NCBI GenBank assembly: GCA_013339895.1
Contig: JABACO010000002.1
Span: forward strand, 17,887,697-17,951,696
DNA from: Ephydatia muelleri
Taxonomy: Eukaryota > Porifera > Demospongiae > Spongillida > Spongillidae
Length of the DNA stretch: 64,000 nucleotides
Direction of reading: 5' to 3'
Part shown: positions 10,069 through 22,669 of the stretch, one piece after another
Layout: every line of letters starts with the position of its first letter
Numbering within the stretch: the first letter of the stretch is position 1
The notes under the pieces: model-generated
Told to the model about the DNA's origin: nothing
The model's database searches: none
What the model saw: only the letters and a program-made list of their open reading frames with translations
Position numbers and translations under genes: made by a program

Positions 10069-13000
10069 TTACTTCTGTCCCTCCATCTCCTTCACCTTCT
10101 CAGCTAATTTGCCATATCCTAATTTTTCAAATGTCTCAGCTAGAAGTCTGTAAGTGGCTGATGACCCCTTCTGACTTTGCCACATCATCAGCACTGTCTC
10201 CCTCCTGTTAGGCTCATCTGGTTGGTCACGACCAATATCTGTGATGCTCTGCATTGACTTAAATAGGCGTCGCCCAACTCGCATCCAATCAAAATCCAAC
10301 AAAGCAATATCCAATAGGTGGTCTATGGTGCATTCTGTGAGGAAATGGTGGCAGTAGTGGCTAAGGAGTGCAGGAGTTCATGTATAGAAACCCACCACCT
10401 GATACTCCTATACCCTAACCATGACACACACATCACTTGATACTCCCATCCTAAACAAATCAATCAAACTGATACTCTTGTACATCTATCACACCCATCA
10501 TTTGATGAGGGGGAGGGAGAAGGGCTGCAATGTAAAACTGATACCAATTGTATATAAAAATAAATTCCAATTGTACAAAAATAAATTGTGTTCAGGGTGG
10601 ATCAAACCATTAGTGAGGGAGGGATTAATATATGCATTGTGTATATAAATTTGTTTTCATGCCCCTACTTCAACAGTATTAGCAACAGAAATGTAAACAC
10701 TCATTGCCTTACCAAGATCTTTGCAGCAAGGAATGGAAACTGCAGTAGCCCATGGGTGGTTGATTGGTGCTATTCGTGTTTCATCTTTACAACATATTGT
10801 CCAGGATCCATGCTCTGTCATCCTGATCAAAGCATGGTGCCTCTCCTCTCCTACACAGCCACGATGACTACAGTGCAAAGCATCTATAATGTCCTCCTCT
10901 GCACACTGGTAGCCAAGGTGTTTACACGCACTCATGATCCCTTTGTGAGTAGCTGATCGTATATTGGAGTATGGAGATGGACCACCATGAGGTAACACAA
11001 CGTGCAATGCAAAATGAGTGAGGGTATCCATTATGGTTATTGTAGCAGGGATTTGTGGAGCTGAAAAGGCAACTGAATTGCTGTACAGACATTTGGGTTT
11101 TCCATCTTTCTTGCACACAGTCCACTTTGAATGATTGAGCAGATAGGCCACAAGAAAGCAAAAGACTCCATTGGGATAACATCCTTCCTTGAATCGAATC
11201 AGAAGGGGATCACCTGACTGCAGATCTGATTGAATGTCGCCAAGGCAACATTCAGGAAGAAGGGCAGGCATCAAATATTCTCCATTACCCACTGCAGCTA
11301 CTATAGAACGACTGGCGAACAGCTTGAGAGCATCAGAAGACGAGAACACACCATCATGGTAGTGTCCAGGAAATTCATCTAATAACTTCTGAGTGAGGTA
11401 AGCATAATCTTTGAACCTTTCCCAGTGGCCACTGATTGGTTTAGTTGGATCAGGCTGTTTCAGTAATTTATAACACTGTTGCACCAGCTCAGTAATGATG
11501 CTCAGGAGAACTTGAGGGTTACAAAATACCACATCTGGAAGGACATCTGGGTAATAGAGAAGGATATTACACTTCATAAAGTGGCTCAGAGCTTCATTGA
11601 AAGCTGCATCCTTTAGTTGTACACGCTCAGCGGTTTGCTTGCACTCCAACAAACTGAGTACTTCTCTCTTCTTTCTGTGGGCCAGGTCATGCAGTAATAC
11701 CTCCAATCCAAACCAAGCAATGGGCTCCTTCTCGGGTGATGGAGACAGCTCTGATATCTTTGTACGCAACACTTTAGCAACATCTCTGTCTTGAGTACCA
11801 GGATTTTGGGAATTGACACCAAATATCACCTCTGCCATGTCTTGCCCCACATAAAATGGTATGCACTTTTTATTTAATTGCAGACATTCTTTCACTTTTC
11901 TGTTCTTCACTTCTCTGGATTCATTGGATTGACCACACTTACCTTCAAGGTCCTTATGAGTCCCTATTACAACAACTTGAGGGTACACTGCACTGAACTG
12001 AAATGCCTTCAAGAAACGTGTCATTACTTCCTGATGTGATAAACATGATTCGAATGATCCTCCAATCATCTTACCATCAGTTCCATAGCATACTATTTCA
12101 CGTTTCTGATCAAACTGTTCTGAAAGTTTGAGGACAAACAGCACCATAGAGAGGTTAGAGACAAAGAATGGTAGGAGATGGTGGAACTGTGGCTGACCCC
12201 CACTGTCTATTAAGTGGATCCATTTCATTTTTAAGTGTTCCTTATTACCTATTAAGAAACAAAAATATAAGATCATGGGCGATTTGATAACGGAGAGAGC
12301 ATGCATCATGCCATAAGAATAATGAGGCAAATTAAGATATACAGTGCACTGCACAACACAGTGCACATAATTATTCAATACCTGCTAAGCAGAGGGGAGG
12401 ACAGGTAGTTTCCCCAATTAAATATCAGCTACTATTTGTGCCACTAACTCGATCCATCGCCTCAAACTCACCTGAAAGCTGGTTAATGATACTGATAAAG
12501 CTTTCCTCCACAGATATTTGGCTTGTGGTGGTGTCCAACTGAATTGAACCAGGAGCAGAAGCCCTAACTATAGATTGGGTGTCTGCTGTGCGAATGTGTT
12601 GTACATCTGATGCCGGTACCATCACATCATGTGTGTGGTTACTGGTGACTGACATGAGCACATCTTCATATCCATCGGATGAGGACCTTGAGGGTCCTGG
12701 ATCACTAGAATGGCTCACTGGTTGTACCTCATGTGGAGCATCCTTGGGAAGTGGTAGGACATATCCTTTGATCATCTGGCTCACTGTACGCATGAGGTCA
12801 TAGTCCCCATCAAGGATATACCAGTCATCCTCATCTTGCTTGGACACACCCACTGTAGACACAGTCACAGCACGGACAGGGTTATCAGCAATCCCTGTAC
12901 TGATTCTAAGCTCAGGAGGAGGCATTTTGAGGAGGAGATGTTTGACATGTGTTTTGCCCACTCCAGCTGATCCATGAATGAGACATTTGATTGTTGAACA

Positions 13001-16000
13001 TTCAGCATACCCCTTCTTCATGGCTTCATCGTACAGCCTCTTGGCCTCATCATTTAGCCTCTTGGTCTGCTCTTTCTGTTCTTCCAAAATCACTAAAGGT
13101 AATAAAACAATTCAAACCATACCATTACAAAAATGTATTGGATTGTATCTGTGAAAAGGGATCTAACAAAATAACCAGTATGCACAATAGAAATGTAACG
13201 CATCCTTTAAAAAGCATAGCTAATGAAAACTTCAGAGCCTAACAACTCCATGACAGATACTCCGATTCTCAACGCGTAAGAAGCAATGTGTAGAGGACAT
13301 TTCAGACTTCTAGAATAAAAAAATCTGGAAAACATGCATTTCTTTCCTTTTTCGATCCCATATGTAGATCTGTTTGTTTCTGAGCGCATAAATTATCTAA
13401 ATCCTTGAATATGCAACAATAAACATTTACCATGAGGATGTCTGACTTTTAATACTAGTTTATTAAAATGCTGGTTAATGCCATTACTTGGGTGTCGGTA
13501 GCTTGCTTGCAAATTGGGAGCTTTGTCCACCATTTATTGTATGTGCAATATACTGCACAGTGTTATACGAGCAACACAGTGGGCTCTGCACAGATGCTAC
13601 TGCATATTGACTGCCCTGTCAAACCAGTCACAGCTGCAGATACAGTCAGGTACAGATGGTGGCCATGGAGAGGCTTGCTGCACCAATGTATTCCCTGATC
13701 ATGGAGCCCCTCCCCCCATCTGCCCATTGCACCAATGCTGCTCAAAGGCAATAAATCAGAGGCATTTGAATCAGGTGAGCTTAGCTGCCTGGGTTGGGTG
13801 ACATACATTCTATTTTTCTCCCTGCCTGCAGTCTAATACCTCTTTGCAAATAGCGTAACAATGCAGTACATAGATCTAGTGTAGCACTGGTGGTTGCATG
13901 GGACAAATTGACTTCTGAGAAAAATAATTATGGCATGGGTACTAGATATGTGGGATCGTTTCCACAAAATGGGACCTAGCACATACATTACTGGTACACG
14001 CAATACAGATGTAATGCTTGCATTGAAATATAAGGCTAATTAAAAATCCAGCGCCTTATAACTCCTTGAAGAGACAAGGTCATAACCGTGTGCTGGGTAA
14101 AGGTCAAGTGAAGGTTTAATGTAAAGAAAAAAGATCATATTAAGCACCTAGACAACTCCATATCTACACACATATCCAGACAACAAAAATATCCATTGAG
14201 ATAACTACATGACTTACTGGGTGCAGTATTGTGTGGGTGTTCCATAATAATCTTCTTGATAATGGATGAGTTGTCTCCCCACAGATGATGAAGGAGGCAA
14301 TCCACTAGTTCTTGCCATGAAGGTATAACCTTATCATATCTAAGCCATAGTTCTACCACCTTGTGCAGGCAGTCCTTGGGGGTGGACCAAGATACCTTCT
14401 GTACCACTGATGGGTCCAGCTTCAAAGCCAGGCCAAGAGCTTGCCATTGGTCCTTCAGCTCTGCTATGGTATCAACCACCTCAATGAGTGAGTTCTCCAC
14501 ATCTGTTCCATAATTAAACAATGTATCTGATAGCAAAAGATCCTCTATAAACCAACTCACCTAACTTTATGGTGCTCACAGTATTTCCTGAAATATAATA
14601 CACGTAAAAATCAGTAAGGTTCTCACTTCTAGCACTCATCACAAACCCTTGGACCACAACTTCTCAATGAAGATTTTTTAATTACAGGTGGAATGGCATG
14701 TGAATATATATTCCAGCAAGCTGTTTTTGATCTCTTAAAAGTATCTTTGTATTACATGTAGCTGGTTACAACAACATGGCATCATGGACTCTCATCGCAG
14801 TTGAGGTAAGGTACTATCAGTGTTATGACCTAAATATGACTTCATTTGGTGCTTTATGTGTTTTATTGATGCTTTATTTTATCATTAATCTGACAGTTCA
14901 AAAAGAAACCATGTAGAGTTTTCATAGTATTATCATCAACCCCAGCATTCTGTTAAGCCTACTAATATTTCAAATATCAATAGAACACGTTTATGCAACT
15001 TACAAAAATTCTTCATATTTAATGTAAAATCAGGTATATGTTTCTAATTATGATCCTTCCAATTGCTACCATTTGATGCTTATGTGTGGTATGGATAATT
15101 TGTTATTCTTATAAAGTAATATGATAAAGAAGTCTAGCTTGCTTTCTAATTAGCATACATTGTATCAAGAACACCAAGGTACAATTTGAAAACTTCATGC
15201 GTATCATCACATACATGTATGTGTACCTCTTGCACTCAAACATTCATATGTACATCTATACACATTGTCCCAATTATGTGCTCCATACCTCTGGTAATGT
15301 CTCTTGTCACAGGATGGGACTGCTGCAATTTTTTGGCCTCTTCTTCTTCATCCATAAGGGCAATGGCCTTAATCAGGTGATTCCAGGTGGGGAGACAGCT
15401 CAAACTGGAGTTCAGTTTCAGCCACTCCATCACCACAAGGTTCAAATATGATGCAGAATTATTACTCATTTTTATACCATCGAGAACCTTTCTGTCAATT
15501 TGCAATTTAACCCCAAGATCATACCACTTCTCATGAAGTGGAGTGAGCTCATCACAAACTGTACTGGAGTACTGCACACCTAGAATAGCATAATAGCAGC
15601 AGTTACTGTATACAGTCACAATAAATACTAATTAACAGGACTCAATTAAAAACTGGCTAGCACATGATGGCTCTACATGTATGCATGCCTAAGTACTTGC
15701 AATCAAGTCATTAAAGACAACAATGGCTGCCTTGTGATAAGGACGATCTCTTGGTTAGAAAATTGCTATTTCTAAATGTTATTGCTGTCTTGTCTTTACT
15801 ATGGCCAGTATACTGCACAAACACACAACTAACCAATGAACTTCGTATCTGTGGGGGCTAGGTGAGATAATGCTATCTCTTCAGCCAAAGGAACGTTGTC
15901 CCCTCCAGCAGGGTGTGCTATGGCCTTCACCAATGTCTGCCAACATGGCTCCATGAAGTAGTCAAACATGTGCCTATCCCCACCTAGCCACCACCTCATG

Positions 16001-16127
16001 ATCCTGCTCATCTGACCTGAAGACAGGGCCTTCAAGTCCTCCAGGTATGGTATCTTCACCCCAAGGTAAAATCCAATGTCATACCAAGGTTCAATGTGAT
16101 CTGTGATATCGTAAACTCCTTCTGGCC
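10069..16127 (-). CDS. Death x3 - Roc-like GTPase - COR-like - Death protein
   Basis: Six exons: 16127-15834, 15579-15289, 14526-14218, 13092-12445, 12248-10713, 10334-10069. Every junction has GT-AG ends and every visible intron is phase 1, giving one open frame of about 1113 residues. Exons 1-3 each encode one Death-like fold (for example WYDIGFYLGV...CWQTLVKAIA; KWYDLGVKLQI...TWNHLIKAIA; QWQALGLALKL...SWQELVDCLL). Exon 4 has the P-loop GSAGVGKTH at about its residue 41, then a Ser/Thr-rich insert. Exon 5 has the G3-type DSGGQPQF and the G4-type GTHKD, followed by a COR-like winged-helix region (NILLYYPDVLPDVVFCNPQ). Exon 6 is a C-terminal Death domain (TYRLLAETFEKLGYGKLAEK). Probably a cytosolic signalling/innate-immune-type GTPase scaffold; the ligand is unknown. 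The start Met is not in these exons; a candidate first exon is at 22665-22627. Confidence 0.85.
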
Positions 16128-16319
16128 CTGAAGAGATATCAACAACACAATAGTAGTGTGACTACACACTGAAATATCATTGATTGCACTGCTGTGTTTG
16201 GAACTGTCTAGATGGTACACAAATAAATCGTCAGACATATATTTCATGTCGTGCTTCTGAACAACACGCGTACAATTGGAAACTAGATAGAGACCACGGC
16301 AAAATGAACACACACGAAC

Positions 16320-16795
16320 GGAATACAGTTAATGCACACTTAGAGCACATGAGTGAATAAAAGCACTTGTTCTATGTGGTAGATTAGAAGGTACAAAGTG
16401 ATGTGAAATAATTATCTATTGGACCACAATATTTGATCACTATAAATTAAGGATGAGACCTCACACAAATATTTAAATCTAGTGTATAAAAATAGTTAAT
16501 TAATGTTATCCAGAAATAACCCATGACAGCTGTAATGGGCATGAAAAACAGTTTTATTCAGTTTGCAACACCATTATATATATGCTGTACTACATTACAC
16601 ATTATACAAAAGGTACCAGGACAGGCAAACGTGAGGCTGGCCCTACTAGGCATAGAGATAGGGACAAAGAACTTCTCTGATTACATAACACTCCCATGTG
16701 AACTACACTACTCAATCAAATTAACACCATGATTATGATGTAATAGGGTGAGAGGTACTGTAATACATCTTCTTTAATATTGTCCTCAAGCTTTA
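16320..16795. other. Intronic or intergenic, nothing recognised
   Basis: AT-rich sequence upstream of the first certain exon of the Death/Roco gene, without recognisable coding sequence. Confidence 0.5.
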
Positions 16796-16799
16796 ATAT

Positions 16800-17260
16800 C
16801 TATTATTTGACCAATCGCAGTTTTCTGAGCAGCTCCAGCCTGTACTGTGTTAGCCTCCACAACAAAGTCCTGCAGTTCTGTTGCTTTGCTTGAAGATAGC
16901 CTTGGCACAAGTTTGTGTCAAAATGCAACAGGTGGTGATAAATCATTACTCCTGCACTCTGTGCCAAACATGAGTACAAATAGTGAGACTCCAGTAGACG
17001 TGTGTACTGCAGTATGATAAGCATAGAGTACCAGTGGTAGATACCACTCCCATTCATAGTCTTGTTCCACATATGTTCTTAACATCTGCAGCAATGATGT
17101 GTTCATGTGTTCAACCATGCCGTCACACTGTGGGTGATAAGCTTGGTATGACGTTTGTTGATTCCGAATGCTTACAATGTCTGTTGAAAGATGGTACTTT
17201 CTAAGTTGGTTCCGAGTGTAGTATGTCTGGTACCCAATGAATAGGTGTTTTTAAGTAATC
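16800..17260 (-). mobile_element. Ty3/gypsy integrase remnant
   Basis: The minus strand reads HPQCDGMVEHMNTSLLQML, then YLPLVLYAYHTAVHTSTGVS and LFVLMFGTE, the end of a gypsy integrase core. The catalytic-Glu position is intact as VEHMN, but the frame breaks shortly after and the left half of the enzyme is unrecognisable. It is a separate, older insertion on the opposite strand to the gypsy element that follows. Confidence 0.8.
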
Positions 17261-17896
17261 AAAAATCTTCAGCTGTTCTCTGGAAGCCGTCACCAGTTGA
17301 ATGATTGCAGTAAGCATAACTACATTTCTGCTGCTTGCAATGCCTCCTTCCACACCAGTGACACTGACGAACCCAAATCCAGCAAGATGTCCACTGTTGC
17401 CCTGCCCAGTTTCCCTTTGATTGTAACTACTTTACTTTCAATGTAACTACCTTATCTAGTGTGTGTTCTACACGTGCAAAGGGGATGCCTGTTGCCATCT
17501 ACTGGCGTCCCATTGTCTTTTCCCTGCTGACGACAACTTCTAGCCATTATATGTCCCATTCAGCCAAACAAAATGCATTTTGTGTTTCCTTCTCATTTGT
17601 TCAACATGTCAAGACTGCCCTCAACGAAAACACCTGACAACCACACTGCGACAACAAAGAGGGTAACACACCATTTACATAACTGGTTTAGGTTTTGAGA
17701 TAAGCTTATCACATACATGCACACATATGGAACAGTGCTCTGCCAAGGCTAGTTTTTCAAGTATCAATTCTCTTTCGGATGTTCTATCAACAGGAAAGTT
17801 CTTCTATCAAATGAATCTGATGCATGAAAAACTGGACTATCCTTTGGGGAATTATAGGGCACAGAATGTATAATTAGCCATAGATATCAATGCAAG

Positions 17897-17975
17897 TGTA
17901 ATGACTTAACTGTAGTTGCTAACTAGCCAGTTATATTGTATGATGTAACTATTACATTGGTGTCAAAAGTGGGAT
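17897..17975 (+). mobile_element. 5' LTR (60 bp as seen) and primer-binding site of a gypsy element
   Basis: TGTAATGACTTAACTG...ACTATTACA (17897-17956) is followed by TTGGTGTCAAAAGTGGGAT, which has the form of the primer-binding site and leader start of many metazoan gypsy elements. The first 40 bp recur at 22275 behind a polypurine tract, which identifies both as LTRs of one element. Sixty bp is very short, so an internal deletion of the LTR is likely. Confidence 0.7.
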
Positions 17976-17979
17976 AGGG

Positions 17980-20900
17980 ATGACGGCGGCAGTTTATCGC
18001 GCAAACGGTAAGGATGAGCTTACGGCCTCCTCCCCACTTTACACAAGAAAAGGACTTGTTGTTACGGCCGCCTCTAATGATGAAACTATTACTCTTGAAT
18101 TGGTAAGAAGCCAGTTTAACCAGGGTACGTGTGCATTCCTCCTGTACGCAGCTAGCTGCATACTGGAGGAATGCTGCGACTAATGAAAGAGATGCCTAAG
18201 TCTGTTGAGGAAGCACTTAGGCTGGCGACGCAGCAGGAAGCTGTAGAGAGAGCGCAGAAGAGGTTGTGTAAACAGCGCACTCAAGAATTGACGGTGGCTT
18301 CAATGAGATAGCTGCGGCGGTTAAACGTGGAGAGGAAGATATGACTGTGGAGAGGCTGAGAAGGCAGGTGCAAGAGTCAGAAAAACTCATGCAACAACTA
18401 AAGAGGCAGCTCCAAAGGCCCAGGAGCTGACGATAGAAGAAGACGAAGAGTTCAGTGGATTCAGTAGCTGTAAGTTCCACATGAATGATTAAGGGTTCCA
18501 TGGAAGGTCGTGGACATATTAGTCAATACCCAGTTCTGCGGTAATGTTGGTGAGAGTAGACAGACGTATGGAAACTATGGATAGAGGCTAAATCGGGAGG
18601 TGCTGTTCAATTGGAGGCACCAATCCAGTACATACGGTTGTGGCTGCAAATGGAGGGAAGCTAATTAACACTGGACAATGCACTCTCCAGATAGCGTGGG
18701 CCACTGTCAAAAGACCATGTAGTATTGGTGGCAAAAAATCTGTACCAGGAGTGTCTTCTTGGTGCAGATGTCTTATGCGTCATTGCTGTGTGTTAGATCT
18801 CCAACAGAAGATTAGGTTATACCAGAGATAATATATCTATTATTTGGATTGTTAGTAATTGAACATGAAAAAGTACAAGCATAAATACATGACACAGACA
18901 CATGATATGCACAAAAACAAGTTGCTAGCCTGCTGAAGCTCAGGAGGAGGTACGGACCTGGACAGGATCGGGGTGGCATTGGCCCTGACAAGATTCATGC
19001 TCATCCTCCCGTACAGCTCATGGGTGACCACTACTGACTTTGACTTCCCCAATGATGTAGCCAAACGGGACCCAAGTTTGGAAAAGAAATCCCTAGCTGT
19101 CAAACCCCACGCCCCATAGAACTCTGCAACAACTGGGACACACACCCAACCCAAATCAGCGTGTTGGCTTTAAGCTTTCTCTCTTCGGTAGCCTTAGCTG
19201 CTGCACCAGCCGTCACTCCCGCTTCCAGAAGGGTAAGTGGGTTAAGCGGAGAAGTGACGGATAGGTCCAGAGCCGCAGGCTTGCCCATGCACCAGTGAGG
19301 GATGAGGATGTCTGCTGGACGTGTGTTGCTGTGGTCGGGAGTAAGGTTATGGCCTACTTCTAAATGGACACTAAGATGGGCACAGCGACAGGACTCGACC
19401 ACAATGTCGCAAAGCCTGTTATGACGATAGACAACATCCCCACCATGCTTGCATGTTGTGGCATGATGGCCAAGAGGATCGAGTCTATTCAGGACACAGC
19501 GCACATTGGGCATCACCAGAAGTGTCTAAACCTAGCCACCACTTGACAGCAACTTGGAATTGTGATGGTTCAAGGTGGAGCCCCTGGCGCTCACATGGTG
19601 GCATTGATAACCAGGAGGCTGCATGAGGTGACGAGACGGACAGCAAACAAGCCTTATTCGCAACCGTAGAAGCTTCCACGAGGGAACTGAGAAGTTGGTT
19701 ATCGAGCTTCTCTGATAACTTGCCCTGAGAGATAGCAGATGACAGGAAGTCCTCAACCTTTATGCTGTCCTCAGCGGGGACTAACCGATTAAACATGCCC
19801 ACTGCATCAGACAAATGTTGGGAGGAGTCTGGGGCTAATCCTGAGGAAGACAAAGAAGAAATATAGGCAGCGCTTGCATGATGGGCGAGAGACCTTAAAC
19901 CCAGGCCACCCCTGCTCAAGCTAAGTTGGGCCTGTTGCCAGGCAGCATCCGATGCATCAATGCCAGTAGTTGATGAGAAACACCGGTGAATATCCTCATC
20001 GAACAATTGCAAAGCCTTAAACGAAAGGGATGGGGGGGAGGGGGGGGGGGGTAGCACGAGCAATGTGATTTAGGCAACAAAAACCTCCACAAAGGCGAAT
20101 TAGAATTAATGCCACATGGGGGTCAATTGCAGCAACCTCCTCAAGTTTATCTAGAAGTAATTTGGATCCAACACGCTTTGAAGAAATAAACGAGGCACAG
20201 AACTCTGCATCACCTATAGGGATTCCTAGAATTACAAAACATGCGTTGTTTGACTTAACAATCTGCTCGGGAAATCCCTCTAGGCGGTTATGACTGTAAA
20301 TCTCACACTTGCCAACATTGATAAAAGCCCTAAAGTGGTGATATAACCCTCAGCAAAGCAGACCTTGGACCAGCTAGGACCCCATCATCTAAGTACCATG
20401 CATGGAGCAAACGGTGAGGGATCCCATAGAGTGCCACAACAATGCTTACTGTAGCACCAACGTACCCAAGGAAGTAACTCAGGAAAATGCTTTTCACACT
20501 CGGATAAGAGAATTTGACGAGAAGCTAGGTTAAAAGCATTCCTCGTATCAACTTTGAGGACTCCAAAATCCTCGTCCATCCAATGCTTCTCAACACAAGA
20601 TCTTACAATGTGTGCAATTGTCTCAGCTCCAAAAGGGCAAGCAACACCATACTGAAACGGATTAAAGAAATCCACAGCCTTTGTCTTCATTTCCACACAC
20701 AGGCATTTTGCCGTCAACCTACGAAGAGACTCACCAACTGCAATAGGGCAGATATCTCCTGGTGAAGACGTATTCAGGGCTGTGAGGTTGGCTCCAGCCA
20801 GGTAAACAGAAACCCTTTACCCAGTGCCATTATCTCTGATAATACCCCTGTATTGTTACATTGAGTGAAAAGGTAGCGGTTCCACCAAACAGTCAGATGT

Positions 20901-22274
20901 ATTTGCCTGTAAAGATGACGACAGTACATAGGTCTGCATCTAGGGTGGTAGTAGTGGGGCCATGTGAAGAGTTTGTGCACGCATATGGTCTTCTTGTTGT
21001 TCATTCTATCACAGATGAAGTCGCTGACCACACAAAGTCTGAACAATGTTTTGCAACCAGTGCATGAAAACAAGAGGGTAGGTATGTTGCACCCAATTGT
21101 TGATTGTGCTCAGGTGCAACCTGTTAGCAAGCTTCTAGACCTAAGCAGGCCATCAAGGTTACTATTGATCAGATGACTTCAAGCCTAGCCCCTGGGGTTC
21201 GGGACAGAGTGACTGCACTGCTGTGGAAGTACAAAGACGTCATCGCCATAAATGATAATGATCTAGGACATACCCAACTGCTAGGCCATTGCATCGACAC
21301 GTCAGATGCACTACCTGTCCGCCAGCCTGCTCGACGACTACCATTTCACCAACAGGAAGAAGTGCGTGGGTTAATTGATCTGTTGTCCCAGGGAATCATT
21401 GAGCCATGTTGTGGGCCATGGGCATCGCCTATCGTGTTAGTGAAGAAGAAAGACAGTAGCACTAGATTAGATTTCCATCGACATGTCAGATGCACACTCT
21501 TAACGGAACCTTACTTGGCATGCTGAGCATGGCAGTGAGGAAGGATGAACAGGGGTGGGACCTCCTCCTCCCAACTCTGCTACTAGCCCATAGGACTAGT
21601 CATCATGCCACAACCAGATCCACACCATTTGAATTGATGTTTGGTCATGACCCTCGTCTTCCTGAAGATGTGTTGTTCATGCAGCAAGCTCATGTACGAG
21701 TCCTGCAATACATGGAGCTCCAACAGCAACGACAGAAGGAGTATTATGATAAAGGAGTGACAGAGAAGACATATGCGGTTAGTGAGTTTGTATTTCTCCA
21801 CAATCCAGCAGTTGGTGGAGGGTACTCCAAGAAGTTACACAAGCCATGGCAAGGGCCATTCTAGACTGTGGAAGTGCTAGGGCCATCTGTGTACAGAATA
21901 GCAGATTGTGTTAACCCCAAGAGGCAGAATATGGTGCATTTTAACCGGCTAAAGCCTGCCCCTGAGAGGCTGAAGCACCATCACATGAGGTTATCCTGCG
22001 GCCATCCAACACCAAGACAGCAGGATAGCAAAATGTCATGAAGATACCCTACAGCTGGTGATCACAATGAAAATATTCAACCTTCCATTGTACCAATGCA
22101 GCCTGAGGATAGACAACCTGTCATTGGGCCAGCTCCAAATGTTCCAGGGCCAAGACACTCAACCAGAGTCAGAAGGCCTACCATGCACTACGGTGATCCA
22201 GCTGAAATTCCTGATACCATACAAGATGAAGATCTCTTTGGTTGAAGGACACACTCTCGTAAAAGGGAGAGCAA
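17980..22274 (+). mobile_element. Degenerate Ty3/gypsy element with a nested insertion
   Basis: Plus-strand pieces appear in the canonical order. A gag-like start lies at 17980. The end of the aspartic protease region lies near 18640-18830 (NGGKLINTGQC, later a broken LGADVL-type segment). A linker lies at 20860-21070. The N-terminal part of the reverse transcriptase lies at 21173-21475 (PARRLPFHQQEEVRGLIDLL, IIEPCCGPWASPIVLVKKKD). The sequence then jumps straight to the integrase C-terminal half (21490-22040: LLAHRTSHHATTRSTPFELM, FGHDPRLPED, VHFNRLKPAPERL). Most of RT, RNase H and the integrase core are deleted, and stops interrupt the rest. A non-LTR element on the opposite strand splits it at about 18850-20830. 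It lies inside the putative first intron of the Death/Roco gene. Confidence 0.85.
18852..20717 (-). mobile_element. Non-LTR retrotransposon with restriction-like endonuclease-type C-terminus, degraded
   Basis: The minus strand carries a reverse-transcriptase motif A-like segment (VLKVDTRNAFNLASRQ) at 20717-20385. A long downstream region at 20063-19485 includes QAQLSLSRGGLGLRSLAHHA. A CCHC knuckle (CALC ... HHATTC) at about 19490 is followed by RPADILIPHW and KPAALDLSVTSPLNP. The last two have the spacing of the PD-(D/E)xK-like endonuclease of site-specific non-LTR elements such as the R2 group. Frames are broken several times and the 5' half is missing. The family assignment (R2-like against another lineage) is by motif only. 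A second copy of its 3' end lies at 29580-30110 and a third at 51950-52470. Confidence 0.72.
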
Positions 22275-22330
22275 TGTGATGACTTAACTGCAGTTGCTAA
22301 CTACCCATTTGATATACCTATTTAAAGTGA
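22258..22330 (+). mobile_element. Polypurine tract and start of the 3' LTR
   Basis: AAAAGGGAGAGCAA is followed at 22275 by TGTGATGACTTAACTGCAGT, matching the 5' LTR at 17897 with few differences. The right end of the LTR could not be fixed. Confidence 0.7.
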
Positions 22331-22626
22331 GACATTGCTATGTAAATGAGTCTGACTGCTTCCTTTCATATCCTAGAAATCTGAATCAGTCTTACATTTG
22401 CACAGCTAATATACCAGTCCAATTCATGTGCATCTACAGATCTCGCATTGACCTAATTTCAGACTAAATCATTGTTTCAAGTTATTAAAACTATTCATAG
22501 CTATTATTATATTTCATATATTAAATTACAATCAGTGTATTTTTTAGAACCTTTACACAGTATTTTTTCCACATGATGCATTAAGATAAAGGGATGCATT
22601 GTTTATGGGTAGTTATAAACACATAC

Positions 22627-22665
22627 CGTCATTCGTCTTCTCCATCAATTCAAAGTACTTCATTC
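22627..22665 (-). CDS. Candidate first exon of the Death/Roco gene
   Basis: The minus strand reads CTTCAG, then GAATGAAG..., encoding MKYFELMEKTND, and ends G before GTATGTG, an excellent donor in phase 1. Phase 1 is exactly what the first certain exon (16127) requires. It could be a starting exon (ATG at 22663) or a 39-bp internal exon in phase 1-1. The intervening 6.5-kb intron would hold the gypsy element. Support is only splice grammar, so confidence is low. Confidence 0.35.
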
Positions 22666-22669
22666 CTGA

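Noticed and set aside
10657..10712. Extension of the main Death/Roco exon to the stop at 10657
   Set aside because: A CTTG/GTAAGG donor at 10713 in phase 1 joins to a Death-domain exon at 10334, and both splice sites are kept in the second copy.
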